From contig NZ_JARXYZ010000001.1 of assembly GCF_029894125.1 (NCBI RefSeq), positions 583,952 to 647,951 of the forward strand: a DNA stretch of 64,000 nucleotides, read 5' to 3'. Shown here one piece after another: positions 33,391-42,219 of the stretch (the first letter of the stretch is position 1; the number at the start of each line of letters is the position of its first letter). Below the pieces are notes generated by a model that ran no database searches, had not been told where the DNA came from, and worked only from the letters and a program-made list of their open reading frames with translations. The stretch comes from Kitasatospora sp. MAA19 (lineage in GTDB: Bacteria > Actinomycetota > Actinomycetes > Streptomycetales > Streptomycetaceae). The position numbers and the translations under genes are program-made.

Positions 33391-34086
33391 TCAGGCGGAC
33401 AGGTTGGCGTGCAGGGCGGTCAGTTCTTCCTCCGTGACGCCGTGCGCCCGGAGGTAGGCGGGGATGGAGGAGTGCCGGGCGCGGATCCAGCCGAGGGCGG
33501 AGGCGAGCAGTTCGGCGCCGACGGGACGGGAGATGCGCTCGGTGCCGGTCTCGTCGAGGTACGGGGTGGGGCCCTGGTCGAGGCCGAGGCCGACGTTGGA
33601 GCGCAGGAAGTCGGCGGTGACGTCCGTCTCCGAGGCGCCGAGCAGGGCCTGCAGGACGGCGATGGTCAGGCCGGTGCGGTCCTTGCCGACGGCGCAGTGC
33701 ACGACGGTGGGCAGCCCGCCGGGGGCGGCGAGACGGCGGACGACGGCGGCGAGCGAGGGGCCGGCGTGCTCGGCCATGAAGGGGTAGAGGGCGGCCTGGT
33801 CCTCGGGCCAGGGCTGGTCGACGTCCTCGCGGTTGGCGGGCAGCGTCGGCAGGTTCAGGGACTCCAGGTCGAGGCCGTGCCGCAGGTCGGGCCAGGCCTC
33901 CAGCTCGACCGGGCTGCGCAGGTCGAGGACGGTGCGCAGACCGAGGTCCTTGAGGCGCCGGGCGCCCTCCTCGGTGAGGGTGTGGAAGGAACCGGAGCGG
34001 TAGAGCACGCCCCGCCGCAGGGCGCCGATCCCGCCCGCGTCACGGAAGTTGCGCACACCGGGGATGTCGATGAAGGCGTCGGTCAT
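33391..34086 (-). CDS. Protein-tyrosine/dual-specificity phosphatase (IphP-like)
   Basis: A 231-residue phosphatase of the bacterial tyrosine-phosphatase group (Y_phosphatase3). The opening VRNFRDAGGIGALRRGVLYRSG is typical. The P-loop HCAVGKDRTG contains catalytic Cys131 and Arg137, and Asp in the LDLRSPVE strand is conserved. It removes phosphate from phosphotyrosine or possibly phosphoinositides; the target is unknown. There is no signal peptide. GGTGGGG precedes the ATG. It is followed by the convergent lectin gene. Confidence 0.93.
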   Translation of the reverse strand: MTDAFIDIPGVRNFRDAGGIGALRRGVLYRSGSFHTLTEEGARRLKDLGLRTVLDLRSPVELEAWPDLRHGLDLESLNLPTLPANREDVDQPWPEDQAALYPFMAEHAGPSLAAVVRRLAAPGGLPTVVHCAVGKDRTGLTIAVLQALLGASETDVTADFLRSNVGLGLDQGPTPYLDETGTERISRPVGAELLASALGWIRARHSSIPAYLRAHGVTEEELTALHANLSA

Positions 34087-34238
34087 GGCCCCACCGTACG
34101 GGCGGGGAGCGGGCCGGCGGAAGGAAACCGGAGGGAGCCTTTCAGCGTCCGCCGGACGCCGATCCGGAGCCGGCTCGCATCGGCGCCGGATCAGCGCCGG
34201 GCGCCCGGGGTACCCGCTCCGGGCGCCCGGAACCCGCC

Positions 34239-35000
34239 TCAGCGTCCGCCGGAGACGTCCAGGAACGCGTTGGTCGTGTACGAGGCGGCCGGGGAGAGCA
34301 GGAAGAGGATCGCCTCGGCGACCTCCTCCGGCCGTCCGCCGCGCTGCATCGGCAGCCCGGGGGCGACCCGGTCGACCCGGCCGGGCTCGCCGCCGAGGGC
34401 GTGGATGTCGGTGTGGATCAGGCCGGGGCGGACGGCGTTGACCCGGATGCCCTCGGCGGCGACCTCCAGGGCGAGGCCGCGGGTCATCGAGTCGACGGCG
34501 CCCTTGGCGGCCGCGTAGTCGACGTACTCGTTGGGCGAGCCGAGCCGGGAGGCGGCCGAGGAGACGTTGACGATGGCGCCGCCGCGGCCGCCGTGCCGGG
34601 TGGACATCCGGCGGACGGCCTGGGCCGCGCACAGGAACGGGCCGGTGATGTTGGCGGCCCAGATCCGGTTCAGCCGGTCCTCGTCGATGTCCTCCAGCCG
34701 GCACTGCTTCTCCAGCGTGCCGGCGTTGTTCACCAGGCCGGTGAGCAGCCCGAGTTCGGCGTCCACGGTGGTGAACAGCCGCTCCACCTCGGCGGTGCGG
34801 GTGACATCGGCCCGGACGGCGAGCGCGGTGCCGCCCTCGGCCCGGATCGCGTCCACCACGGCGGTGGCCGAGGCCTCGTCCGCACGGTAGTTGACGCAGA
34901 CCCGGTAGCCGCGGCGGGCGGCCAGCAGGGCGGTGGCGGCGCCGATGCCGCGGCCGGCGCCGGTGACGAGGAGGACCTCGTCGGAGTTGGTGGTCGACAT
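34239..35000 (-). CDS. SDR-family NAD(P)-dependent oxidoreductase
   Basis: A 253-residue classical short-chain dehydrogenase. The cofactor loop VTGAGRGIGAATALLA is at about 12-27, followed by LVNNAGT, the catalytic Ser in NVSSAASRLG and the Tyr/Lys pair in YVDYAAAKGAVDS. The motif VNAVRPGLIHTDIH follows. The NADPH preference suggested by NYRADE is inference. The start MSTTNSDEVLLV is the usual length. It diverges from the nucleotidyltransferase gene. The substrate is not identifiable. Confidence 0.94.
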   Translation of the reverse strand: MSTTNSDEVLLVTGAGRGIGAATALLAARRGYRVCVNYRADEASATAVVDAIRAEGGTALAVRADVTRTAEVERLFTTVDAELGLLTGLVNNAGTLEKQCRLEDIDEDRLNRIWAANITGPFLCAAQAVRRMSTRHGGRGGAIVNVSSAASRLGSPNEYVDYAAAKGAVDSMTRGLALEVAAEGIRVNAVRPGLIHTDIHALGGEPGRVDRVAPGLPMQRGGRPEEVAEAILFLLSPAASYTTNAFLDVSGGR

Positions 35001-35130
35001 GGCCGGTACGCTACCCGGCGCTCCGGCCGGGCAGCGTCCGGAGCGGAAATCGTTCGCCCGGCGCGGCCCGGACCGGCGAGGATGCGGTACCGGCGCCGCC
35101 ACCGCCCGCCCGGCCGAGAGGAGTCCGACG

Positions 35131-35910
35131 ATGTCCGCCGCACCCGCCGCAGCTGCTGCACCCGCCGCGCCCGGCACCGTGCCCGGCACCGTGCTGCTCG
35201 CCGGCGTTGTCGGCTCCACCGCGTACGGCTTCGCCCACGCCGGCTCCGACATCGACCGGCTCGGCCTGTACGCCGCCCCCACCGAGGAGTTGCACGGCCT
35301 GCACCGACCGGCCGAGTCGCACGTCACCACCGGGCCCGACGTCACCCTGCACGAGGCCGCCAAGTGGTGCCGCCTGGCGCTGTCCTGCAACCCGACCGCC
35401 TCCGAACTCGTCTGGCTGCCGGACGACCTGTACGAGATCCGCACCCCGCTCGGTGGTGAACTGGTCGAGATCCGCTCGAGTTTCCTCAGCGCGCCGGCCG
35501 TCCGGAAGGCCTATCTCGGTTACGCAGAGCAGCAGTTCCGCAAACTGCTGACCCGCGACACCACCGACCCGGCCACCCGCCGCCGGGCCGCCAAGCACGC
35601 CCGGCACCTGGTCCGGCTGGTCGAACAGGCCGTCCGTCTGCACGAGACGGGCCGCAACCTGGTCCGCCTCCCCGACCCCGAACACGTCCGCGACCTGGGC
35701 GAACGCATCGCCGACCGCCCCGCCGTCGCCGAATCCCTGCTCGCCGACGCCGCCGACCGCCTCGCCCGCCCCGGCGTCCTCCCGGCCGCCCCCGACCCGC
35801 GCCCCGTCGAATCCTGGCTCCGCCGCGTCCGCGCCGCCCACTACACCCCGTTCCCCACCCCCGGCGCGCCCTCGCAATCCACTGGCGGAGCCCTGGGCCC
35901 CACCGGGTAG
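35131..35910 (+). CDS. Predicted nucleotidyltransferase (pol-beta fold)
   Basis: A 259-residue protein of the DNA-polymerase-beta-like nucleotidyltransferase group. The motif GSTAYGFAHAGSDIDRLGLY has the GS turn at 28-29 and the metal-binding aspartates Asp40 and Asp42. A helical C-terminal half includes RRRAAKHARHLVRLVEQAVRLHETG. Members are of uncertain role; some modify tRNA or metabolites. The ATG follows GAGAGGAG. The stop codon TAG forms the first half of a TAGGAT that could be the tRNA-Lys -10 element. Confidence 0.88.
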   Translation: MSAAPAAAAAPAAPGTVPGTVLLAGVVGSTAYGFAHAGSDIDRLGLYAAPTEELHGLHRPAESHVTTGPDVTLHEAAKWCRLALSCNPTASELVWLPDDLYEIRTPLGGELVEIRSSFLSAPAVRKAYLGYAEQQFRKLLTRDTTDPATRRRAAKHARHLVRLVEQAVRLHETGRNLVRLPDPEHVRDLGERIADRPAVAESLLADAADRLARPGVLPAAPDPRPVESWLRRVRAAHYTPFPTPGAPSQSTGGALGPTG

Positions 35911-35913
35911 GAT
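35908..35913 (+). promoter_or_regulatory. Possible -10 element of tRNA-Lys
   Basis: TAGGAT lies 34 bases before the tRNA and overlaps the upstream stop codon. No good -35 element is visible. Confidence 0.35.
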
Positions 35914-35947
35914 CACGATGGCCCTCCCCGACCGGGACCGGGGCCGC

Positions 35948-36020
35948 GGGCCACTAGCTCAATTGGCAGAGCTGCGGACTTTTAATCCGTAGGTTCAGGG
36001 TTCGAGCCCCTGGTGGCCCA
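35948..36020 (+). tRNA. tRNA-Lys (TTT)
   Basis: A 73-nt cloverleaf: acceptor GGGCCAC with GTGGCCC, anticodon loop CTTTTAA with TTT, T-arm AGGGTTCGAGCCCT, discriminator A. CCA is encoded at 36021-36023, unlike the other tRNAs in the window. Confidence 0.97.
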
Positions 36021-36028
36021 CCACACCG

Positions 36029-36061
36029 AAGGCCAGGTCAGACCTCCTCTGACCTGGCCTT
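36029..36061 (+). terminator. tRNA-Lys terminator
   Basis: A perfect 14-bp stem (36029-36042 with 36048-36061), CCTCC loop and a run of Ts: a textbook intrinsic terminator. Confidence 0.9.
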
Positions 36062-36406
36062 TTCCGTGTCCGGCGGGCAGCTGACCGCGCCGGTGGGTTT
36101 CGTCCCCCGCGCCTGGCCGCGATCGCGGCTCCTGAGCGAGCGGCCCCTGAGCGAGCGGCCCGAGCGGCCGTCGCGGTACGGGCCGTCGCACGACCGGGGG
36201 AGTCCCCGGGGCTGATCGGACGCCGTCGGGAGCTTGCCGACGCGCTCGCCGAGCGGCTCGGGCTCCCCTCCAACGGCACGGAGCCGAGTGCGGCCCGGCG
36301 GCCCCGGAATGGACGAACTCGACTGAAGTCGACCGGAGTCGGCGCCGGTCCTTCGGGTGGCCGAAGGATCCCGGTTTCCGCCGGACGGGTTGTGAACGAG
36401 AGTGAC
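36062..36406. other. Gene-free stretch after tRNA-Lys
   Basis: No gene can be supported. The plus strand is open but shows no family similarity. A 14-15-bp direct repeat (CTGAGCGAGCGGCC twice, about 36132-36160) and a small hairpin (36349-36368) are visible. It may be a decayed sequence beside the tRNA. Confidence 0.5.
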
Positions 36407-36444
36407 AGCGGCACCCCGGCTGTTCGTGCTGCCGGGGTGCCGCT
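36407..36444. terminator. Hairpin downstream of the desaturase
   Basis: A perfect 14-bp stem (36407-36420 with 36431-36444) with a 10-base loop, 55 bases past the minus-strand desaturase stop. Confidence 0.65.
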
Positions 36445-36498
36445 GGGTTTTCGGGGTGTGGGCGGATGGGCCGCCCGTCGTGGGACCGGAGGGGTGGG

Positions 36499-37581
36499 TC
36501 AGGACGGGGTGCGGAGGGGGGCGCCGGTGTGGTGGAGGTGGGCGAGGATCTCGCGGTAGGAGCGGAAGAGGCCGGTCTCGTAGTAGGGGATCTCCTTCTC
36601 GGCGCAGAAGGTGCGGGTCATCCGGGCGGCGCGGCGCAGAGCCGGGGTGGGCATGCTGGGGAAGAGGTGGTGCTCGACCTGGTAGTTGAGGCCGCCCATC
36701 AGGGCGTCGAGGAAGAAGCCGCCGCGGACGTTGCGGGAGGTGAGGACCTGGCGGCGGAGGAAGTCGAGCCGCATGCCGGGGGTGACCATCAGCATGCCCT
36801 TGTGGTTGGGGGCGAAGACGCAGCCGAGGTAGACGCCGAGCAGGGCCTGGTGGATGGCGAGGAAGGCGAAGGCCTTGCCGACCGGGAGGGCGGCGAAGAC
36901 CAGCCCGAGGTAGGCGGCGAAGTGGACGACCAGCAGGACGCCCTCCAGGTACGGGCGCTTCATGATCGGGCTGCGCAGCGCGCGGAAGCTGTTGAAGCTG
37001 AGGTTGAGGCCTTCGAGCAGGAGCAGCGGGAAGAAGAGGAAGGCCTGACGGCGGCCGATGAAGCGGGCGAGGCCGCTGGCCTGCCGGGCCTGGCGCTGGG
37101 ACCAGACGACGAGGTCGGGGGAGACGTCCGGGTCCCGCTCCTCGTGGTTGGGGTTGGCGTGGTGGCGGGTGTGCTTGTTCATCCACCAGCCGTAGCTCAT
37201 GCCCATCAGGAGGTTGGCGACGATGCGGCCGCCGAGCTCGCCGGCCCGGCGGCCGGTGAACACCTGACGGTGGGCCAGGTCGTGAGCCAGTAGTCCCAGT
37301 TGGGCGAAGACGATGGACATGGCGGCGGCCAGCGCGAGTTGGAGCCAGGTGTCGCCGAGGGCGAACATGGCCCACCAGCCGCCGAGGAACGCGGCGAGGA
37401 CGAGGCCCGCGCGGACGGTGTAGTAGACCGGGCGCCGGTCGAGCAGGCCCTCGGCCGTGATCCGGCGGCTCAGCTGGGCGAAGTCGCTGCCGCCGGTGCC
37501 GGACTGGGCGGTGTCCGGTGGTCCGGCGGGCTGCGGCGGCCGGGTTTGCGCGGTCGGCGTCCCCGCGGTGTCGGTGGTCAT
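36499..37581 (-). CDS. Membrane fatty acid desaturase
   Basis: A 360-residue di-iron acyl-lipid desaturase. The three His boxes are HDLAH, HTRHH and QVEHH (in NYQVEHHLFP). Hydrophobic hairpins surround them: AGLVLAAFLGGWWAMFALG, LALAAAMSIVFAQLGLLA, YLEGVLLVVHFAAYLGLVFAALPV and AIHQALLGVYLGCVF. It introduces double bonds into membrane acyl chains, probably in response to temperature. No heme-binding cytochrome b5 domain is fused. The ATG has no strong Shine-Dalgarno. It diverges from the LCP gene across a 386-bp region. Confidence 0.95.
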   Translation of the reverse strand: MTTDTAGTPTAQTRPPQPAGPPDTAQSGTGGSDFAQLSRRITAEGLLDRRPVYYTVRAGLVLAAFLGGWWAMFALGDTWLQLALAAAMSIVFAQLGLLAHDLAHRQVFTGRRAGELGGRIVANLLMGMSYGWWMNKHTRHHANPNHEERDPDVSPDLVVWSQRQARQASGLARFIGRRQAFLFFPLLLLEGLNLSFNSFRALRSPIMKRPYLEGVLLVVHFAAYLGLVFAALPVGKAFAFLAIHQALLGVYLGCVFAPNHKGMLMVTPGMRLDFLRRQVLTSRNVRGGFFLDALMGGLNYQVEHHLFPSMPTPALRRAARMTRTFCAEKEIPYYETGLFRSYREILAHLHHTGAPLRTPS

Positions 37582-37967
37582 GGTGATGAGTGTGGTCTAG
37601 CGAACGGGCCTTGAGAAACGGGGGCAGCCCCAGGGGCGGGGGGAGGAAAACCCCCGGGCCGGTCGGACGGTGGTGCTTGTGTGACGTGTGGTGTCTCGTG
37701 GGGTTGCCGGTGCGTGGCGGACGTGGCGTAGGTCACGTTGGAATCAGCCGGTTTCGGGTGTTCTGTAGGGGGATTGGGCGATGGCGGCCGTGGCTGGTGG
37801 TGTACCGGAGGTCGGTGATCACGTCGGGCCTAAATATGATCGGAAGCCACGTTGGTCGGTTTGTATCAACGTTCGTATGTGCAACCTGGGACCGGTTTCG
37901 GCCGTCTCCCTGTGTGCGGTGCGCCAGATCGTCCGGGGCGTCGCTTCCGTCGGTGAAAGGTACGCGC
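37582..37967. other. 386-bp divergent promoter region, desaturase/LCP
   Basis: No gene is seen. A G/C-rich hairpin region (about 37615-37660) is near the desaturase. An AT-richer patch (37830-37885) contains a likely LCP promoter. Confidence 0.55.
37852..37881 (+). promoter_or_regulatory. Candidate promoter of the LCP gene
   Basis: TTGGTC (37852-37857) and TATGTG (37876-37881) are 18 bp apart, about 80 bases before the start codon. Confidence 0.4.
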
Positions 37968-39782
37968 ATGTCAGGTCAGTGGGGCGAGGGCCCGGCTCGA
38001 GGTGAGAACGAGCCCGGCGCGCTCACGACGGAGGGCGGCGGAGCCGTGCCGCCGCCGCGCACTGGCGGCCGGGCGGAGGCCCGGCGTGCCGCTCAGGGCA
38101 AGGGCGGCGGCCGGGGTGGCAAGGACGGCGGCCGGGACGGCGGCAAGGACGGCAAGGACGGCGGCCGGTCGGAGGCGGCGGCCGGCGGCGGCCGGGCGGC
38201 GGCGCGCAACAGCCGCAAGCCGAAGCGGAACGTGAAGAAGATCGTGGCGTGGTCGGCGGCCGGTGTGCTGGTGCTGATCGCGGGCGCCGGCGGGGCGATC
38301 TACTTCAAGCTGAACGCCAACATCAAGTCCTTCGACGGCGACGCGATAGCCACCGACCGCCCGCCGGAGGCGCAGGCGGACGCGGACGGCAACAAGCCGG
38401 TCAACGTGCTGCTGATCGGCTCGGACAGCCGCGGCAAGAACAACGCCGACCTCGGCGGCGGCGAGGACGGCGGCGCCCGCTCGGACACCACGATCCTGCT
38501 GCACGTCTACGCCGACCACAAGCACGCGGTGGGCATCTCGATCCCGCGCAACGCGATGGTCCAGATACCGTCCTGCAAGCTCCCCAACGGCAAGTGGACC
38601 AAGGGCGGCACCGACCTGTTCAACGCCGCGTTCTCGACCGGCGGCAGCGACGACGGCAACCCGGCCTGCACCCAGAACACGATCGAGAAGCTCACCGGGA
38701 TCCGGGTCGACCACACCATCGTGGTCGACTTCAACGGCTTCGCCTCGATGACCAAGGCCGTGAACGGCGTCGACGTCTGCCTCCCGAAGGCGATCTACGA
38801 GGGGGACATCAACCCCAACCTGAAGAAGAAGGGCGACCTCGTCCTGCCGCAGGGCAAGCAGACCGTGGAGGGCCAGAAGGCGCTCGACTACGTGCGCCTG
38901 CGGCACGGCATCGGCGACGGCTCCGACATCGGCCGGATGAAGCGCCAGCAGGCCTTCCTCAGCTCGCTCGCCACCAAGGTCAAGAAGGACGGGCTGAGCC
39001 CCACCAACCTGCTGCCGCTGGCCGACGCCGCCACCAAGTCGCTGACCGTGGACCCGGGGCTGGCCTCCGCGGACAAGCTGCTCTCGTTCGGCCTGTCGCT
39101 GAAGAACATCGACATGCACGACCTCAAGTTCGTGACGGCACCCTGGCGTTACCGCACCCAGGACGCCAACATCGACCTGATCCAGCCGGACTCCAACAAG
39201 CTCTGGGAGACCCTCAAGGCGGACCGGACGATCGACGGGCAGAACGCCACCGGCCAGCAGCCGGACGCCCCCGCCAGCCCGGACGCCCAGACCGCGCCGC
39301 AGCAGGCCGCGCCCAGCACGCCCGCCGCACCGGCCGCGGACACCAGTAACGCGTCGATCAAGGTGGCGGTCTACAACGGGACGATCAACAACGGCCTGGC
39401 CGGCAAGGCGACCGAGCAGCTGAAGGCCGCCAAGTTCGCCGCCACCACAGCGGGCCAGGCGGCGAGCACCAAGTACAGGACCACCATGGTCGAGTACGGG
39501 GCCGGGCAGAAGGCGAACGCCGAGAAGGTCGCCGCGCTGTTCCCGGGCGCCAGCGTCGAGGCCGGCAACTCGCCGGGCGTGACCCTGATCGTCGGCAAGG
39601 ACTTCGCCGCGGCCAACGGCGGCACGGCCCCCGGCGCGGGCGGCACGACCGGCGCGGCGGCGAGCGGTACGGCCACGGGCGCCCCGACGCCCCCGGCACC
39701 GCTGCCCACCACCGTCACCAACGACGCCCGCTCGGCGGACGACGACATCTGCGCGAACACCACCTACGGCAGCGGCGGCTGA
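37968..39782 (+). CDS. LytR-CpsA-Psr (LCP) family cell-wall ligase
   Basis: A 604-residue membrane-anchored protein. About 85 cytoplasmic residues, rich in Gly, Lys and Asp repeats, precede one span (IVAWSAAGVLVLIAGAGGAIYF). The LCP domain follows with LLIGSDSRG, DTTILLHVY, SIPRNAMVQIP and DYVRLRHGIGDGSDIGRMKRQQAF, then a C-terminal LytR_C domain (IKVAVYNGTINNGLAGKA). LCP enzymes move glycopolymers from undecaprenyl phosphate to peptidoglycan. The usual Asp of SIPRD is Asn here. GAAAGG precedes the ATG. The C-terminal tail is low complexity. Confidence 0.95.
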   Translation: MSGQWGEGPARGENEPGALTTEGGGAVPPPRTGGRAEARRAAQGKGGGRGGKDGGRDGGKDGKDGGRSEAAAGGGRAAARNSRKPKRNVKKIVAWSAAGVLVLIAGAGGAIYFKLNANIKSFDGDAIATDRPPEAQADADGNKPVNVLLIGSDSRGKNNADLGGGEDGGARSDTTILLHVYADHKHAVGISIPRNAMVQIPSCKLPNGKWTKGGTDLFNAAFSTGGSDDGNPACTQNTIEKLTGIRVDHTIVVDFNGFASMTKAVNGVDVCLPKAIYEGDINPNLKKKGDLVLPQGKQTVEGQKALDYVRLRHGIGDGSDIGRMKRQQAFLSSLATKVKKDGLSPTNLLPLADAATKSLTVDPGLASADKLLSFGLSLKNIDMHDLKFVTAPWRYRTQDANIDLIQPDSNKLWETLKADRTIDGQNATGQQPDAPASPDAQTAPQQAAPSTPAAPAADTSNASIKVAVYNGTINNGLAGKATEQLKAAKFAATTAGQAASTKYRTTMVEYGAGQKANAEKVAALFPGASVEAGNSPGVTLIVGKDFAAANGGTAPGAGGTTGAAASGTATGAPTPPAPLPTTVTNDARSADDDICANTTYGSGG

Positions 39783-39800
39783 CCGCACCGTGACGCGGGG

Positions 39801-39848
39801 ACGACCCCCGGGCCGGCGCCCTCCAGGGCGCGGGGGCCCGGGGGTCGT
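39801..39848 (+). terminator. Terminator of the LCP gene
   Basis: A perfect 14-bp outer stem (39801-39814 with 39835-39848) with an inner GCGCCCT/AGGGCGC hairpin, 19 bases after the stop. Confidence 0.75.
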
Positions 39849-39922
39849 GCCATGGTGGCCGGGAGAACCCGCGGAGGGGCCCGACACGGGGACGAGGGGG
39901 CGCGCACCGAAAGGCGGACCCC

Positions 39923-40372
39923 ATGCCCGAGATCGCCCTGCAGATCGACGTCGCCGCACCCCGGGACGTCGTCCTCGCCGCGCTCAACACGCACGACGGG
40001 CTGACCAGCTGGTGGACCACCGCCGTGGACCGGGAGGGCGACGTCCTGCTGTTCGACTTCACCGACGTCCCGGAGCCGTTCCGGCTGCGCCGCGAGCGGG
40101 CCGACCAGGACCGGGTGGTGTGGACCAACGCCGGGGCCTTCCCGCCGCACTGGGCCGGCACCTGGATCAGCTGGGACCTCGCCGACCAGCCCGACGAGCC
40201 CGGGCGCACCCGGCTGCTGTTCCGGCACGGCGGCTGGCAGCCGGGCAGCGAGGAGGGCGTCCCGATGGTCGCCGGCACCTGGGCCGAACTGCTGGTGCGG
40301 CTCAAGGACTACGTGCAGAGCGGCAAGGCGCAGCCGTACTTCGTCACGGCCCGGCGGCACGACGAGGCGTGA
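39923..40372 (+). CDS. SRPBCC (START/AHSA1-like) domain protein
   Basis: A 149-residue SRPBCC protein with the helix-grip fold. It opens with IALQIDVAAPRDVVLAALNTHDGLTSWWT and ends WAELLVRLKDYVQSGKAQPYF, the terminal helix common to AHSA1-type proteins. Such proteins bind hydrophobic ligands. No ligand or partner can be inferred. GAAAGGCGG precedes the ATG. It stands alone between the LCP and VOC genes. Confidence 0.9.
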   Translation: MPEIALQIDVAAPRDVVLAALNTHDGLTSWWTTAVDREGDVLLFDFTDVPEPFRLRRERADQDRVVWTNAGAFPPHWAGTWISWDLADQPDEPGRTRLLFRHGGWQPGSEEGVPMVAGTWAELLVRLKDYVQSGKAQPYFVTARRHDEA

Positions 40373-40554
40373 GCGGACGGTGACCGTCGCCCGCCAGGGC
40401 GCCGTCCGGTGGCGGGATCGCGGCGGCGGGCCGATGGTGGCGGTGTACCGCCGTTCGCGCCGACGGCGGGCACCGGACGCCCGGCACCGGGCGGCCCCGG
40501 ATCCGCCCGCCCCGGCGGCCACGCCGGCGACCACTGCCTTCGGGAGGCCCAGCA

Positions 40555-41355
40555 ATGCCCGTAGTGACCGCTCCGTACAAGCCCGGCACCCCGTGCTGGA
40601 TCGATCTGATGGCGAGCGACCAGCAGGCCGCGCTCGACTTCTACCGCGACCTGTTCGGCTGGCAGGGCGAGGTCGGGCCGGCCGAGTTCGGCGGCTACGC
40701 CGTGTGCATGCTCAACGGCAGGCCGGTCGCCGGGATCATGGCGCGGTCCGCGCCCGAGGGCCAGCCGCTGCCGCCCGTCAGCTGGACCACCTACCTCGCC
40801 TCGGACGACGCCGAGGCGACCGGCGCCGCCATCGCCGAGCAGGGCGGCACGATCCTCTACCCGGCGATGGACGTCGGCGTGATCGGCCGGATGCTGGTCG
40901 CCGCCGACCCGACCGGCGCGGTGTTCGGCGTCTGGCAGGCCATGGACTTCATCGGCGCGGGCGTGGTGAACGAGCCCGGCGCGCTGGTCTGGAACGAGCT
41001 CAACACCGCCGACACCGACGCCGCCGGCCGCTTCTACCGGCCGGCGCTGGGGCTGCGCCCGGCGACCATCCAGGGCATGGACGGCTACTTCTCGCTCAAC
41101 GTCGGCGACCGCACGGTGGGCGGCATGCAGCCGATCCCCGGGTACCTGTCGGCGGGCACGCCCTCGCACTGGATGCCGTACTTCTCGGTGGACGACACCG
41201 ACTCCACCGTGGACGCCCTGGTCAAGGCGGGCGGCTCGGTGATCCAGCCGCCGTTCGACATGCAGTCCGGCCGGATGGCGGTCGTCCAGGACCCGCAGGG
41301 CGCCGTGTTCGCGGTGGCGGAGGCCGCCGAGGCGCAGATGCCCGACTCGCCCTGA
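40555..41355 (+). CDS. VOC-family protein with two glyoxalase-like domains
   Basis: A 266-residue protein made of two VOC modules. Module one runs from GTPCWIDLMASDQQAALDFYRDLFGW to VFGVWQA and module two from GALVWNELNTADTDAAGRFYRPALGL to VFAVAEA. It resembles the duplicated glyoxalase/bleomycin-resistance-like proteins of actinobacteria such as the CFP32 type. The metal-ligand pattern is incomplete, so catalytic activity is uncertain. ATG 40555 follows GGGAGG. The 182 bases upstream hold nothing recognisable. Confidence 0.9.
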   Translation: MPVVTAPYKPGTPCWIDLMASDQQAALDFYRDLFGWQGEVGPAEFGGYAVCMLNGRPVAGIMARSAPEGQPLPPVSWTTYLASDDAEATGAAIAEQGGTILYPAMDVGVIGRMLVAADPTGAVFGVWQAMDFIGAGVVNEPGALVWNELNTADTDAAGRFYRPALGLRPATIQGMDGYFSLNVGDRTVGGMQPIPGYLSAGTPSHWMPYFSVDDTDSTVDALVKAGGSVIQPPFDMQSGRMAVVQDPQGAVFAVAEAAEAQMPDSP

Positions 41356-41466
41356 CACCCGGCCGTAGCGCCAGGGGCACCCCGAGGGTGACCGGAAGTC
41401 GCCCTTCCCGCGACGCGCCGCCGGGAAATGGGCGGCTTCCCCGCGTTCGCGGGTAAGACTGCACCC

Positions 41467-42219
41467 ATGCTGGGGCTACCGGACGACATCCGCGCTTTCC
41501 TCTTCGACCTCGACGGGGTCCTCACCCAGACCGCCAAGGTGCACGCCGCGGCCTGGAAGGACACCTTCGACACCTTCCTGCGCGCCGAAGCCGCCCGCAC
41601 CGGCGGGCAGTTCGTCCCCTTCGACGCCGTCGCCGAATACGACGCCTACGTGGACGGCCGCCCGAGGCTCGACGGCACCCGGGCGTTCCTGCACAGCCGG
41701 GGCGTCGACCTGCCCGAGGGCACCGAGGCCGATCCGCCCAACGCCCGTACCGTGCACGGGATCAGCCGTGCCAAGAACGACACCGTGCTGCGGATGATCC
41801 GCGAGCAGGGCGTCCAGCCGTACGACGGCTCGGTGGCGTACGTGCACCGGCTGCGCGCGCTCGGGCTGCCCAGCGCCGTGGTGTCCTCCAGCGCCAACTG
41901 CCGGGACGTGCTGCGGGCGGCGGGCATCGCGGAGCTGTTCGACGTGGTCGTGGACGGCGTCGTCGCGCGGCGCGAGGGCCTGCCGGGCAAACCCGCCCCC
42001 GACACCTACCTGTACGCCGCCCGCACCCTCGGCGTGGAGCCCGCGCACGCCGCCGTGTTCGAGGACGCGCTCGCCGGGGTGGCGTCCGGCCGGGCCGGCG
42101 GCTTCGGGGCCGTCGTCGGGGTGAACCGCACCGGCCAGGCCGCCGAACTGCGCCGGGACGGCGCCACCGTGGTCGTCGACGACCTCGCCGAACTGCTGCA
42201 GGAGGACGACGTCCGATGA
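41467..42219 (+). CDS. Beta-phosphoglucomutase-family HAD hydrolase
   Basis: A 250-residue HAD-superfamily protein. Motif I FLFDLDGVLT has Asp14 and Asp16. The cap contains the YDAYVDGRPRLDGTRAFLHSRG segment typical of beta-phosphoglucomutase, motif II is VVSSSAN, and motif III/IV are GKPAPD and FEDALAGV. It should interconvert beta-glucose 1- and 6-phosphate released by the downstream GH65 phosphorylase, whose ATG overlaps its stop. The start lacks a Shine-Dalgarno; GTAAGACT ends six bases before it, so the mRNA may be leaderless. Confidence 0.93.
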   Translation: MLGLPDDIRAFLFDLDGVLTQTAKVHAAAWKDTFDTFLRAEAARTGGQFVPFDAVAEYDAYVDGRPRLDGTRAFLHSRGVDLPEGTEADPPNARTVHGISRAKNDTVLRMIREQGVQPYDGSVAYVHRLRALGLPSAVVSSSANCRDVLRAAGIAELFDVVVDGVVARREGLPGKPAPDTYLYAARTLGVEPAHAAVFEDALAGVASGRAGGFGAVVGVNRTGQAAELRRDGATVVVDDLAELLQEDDVR

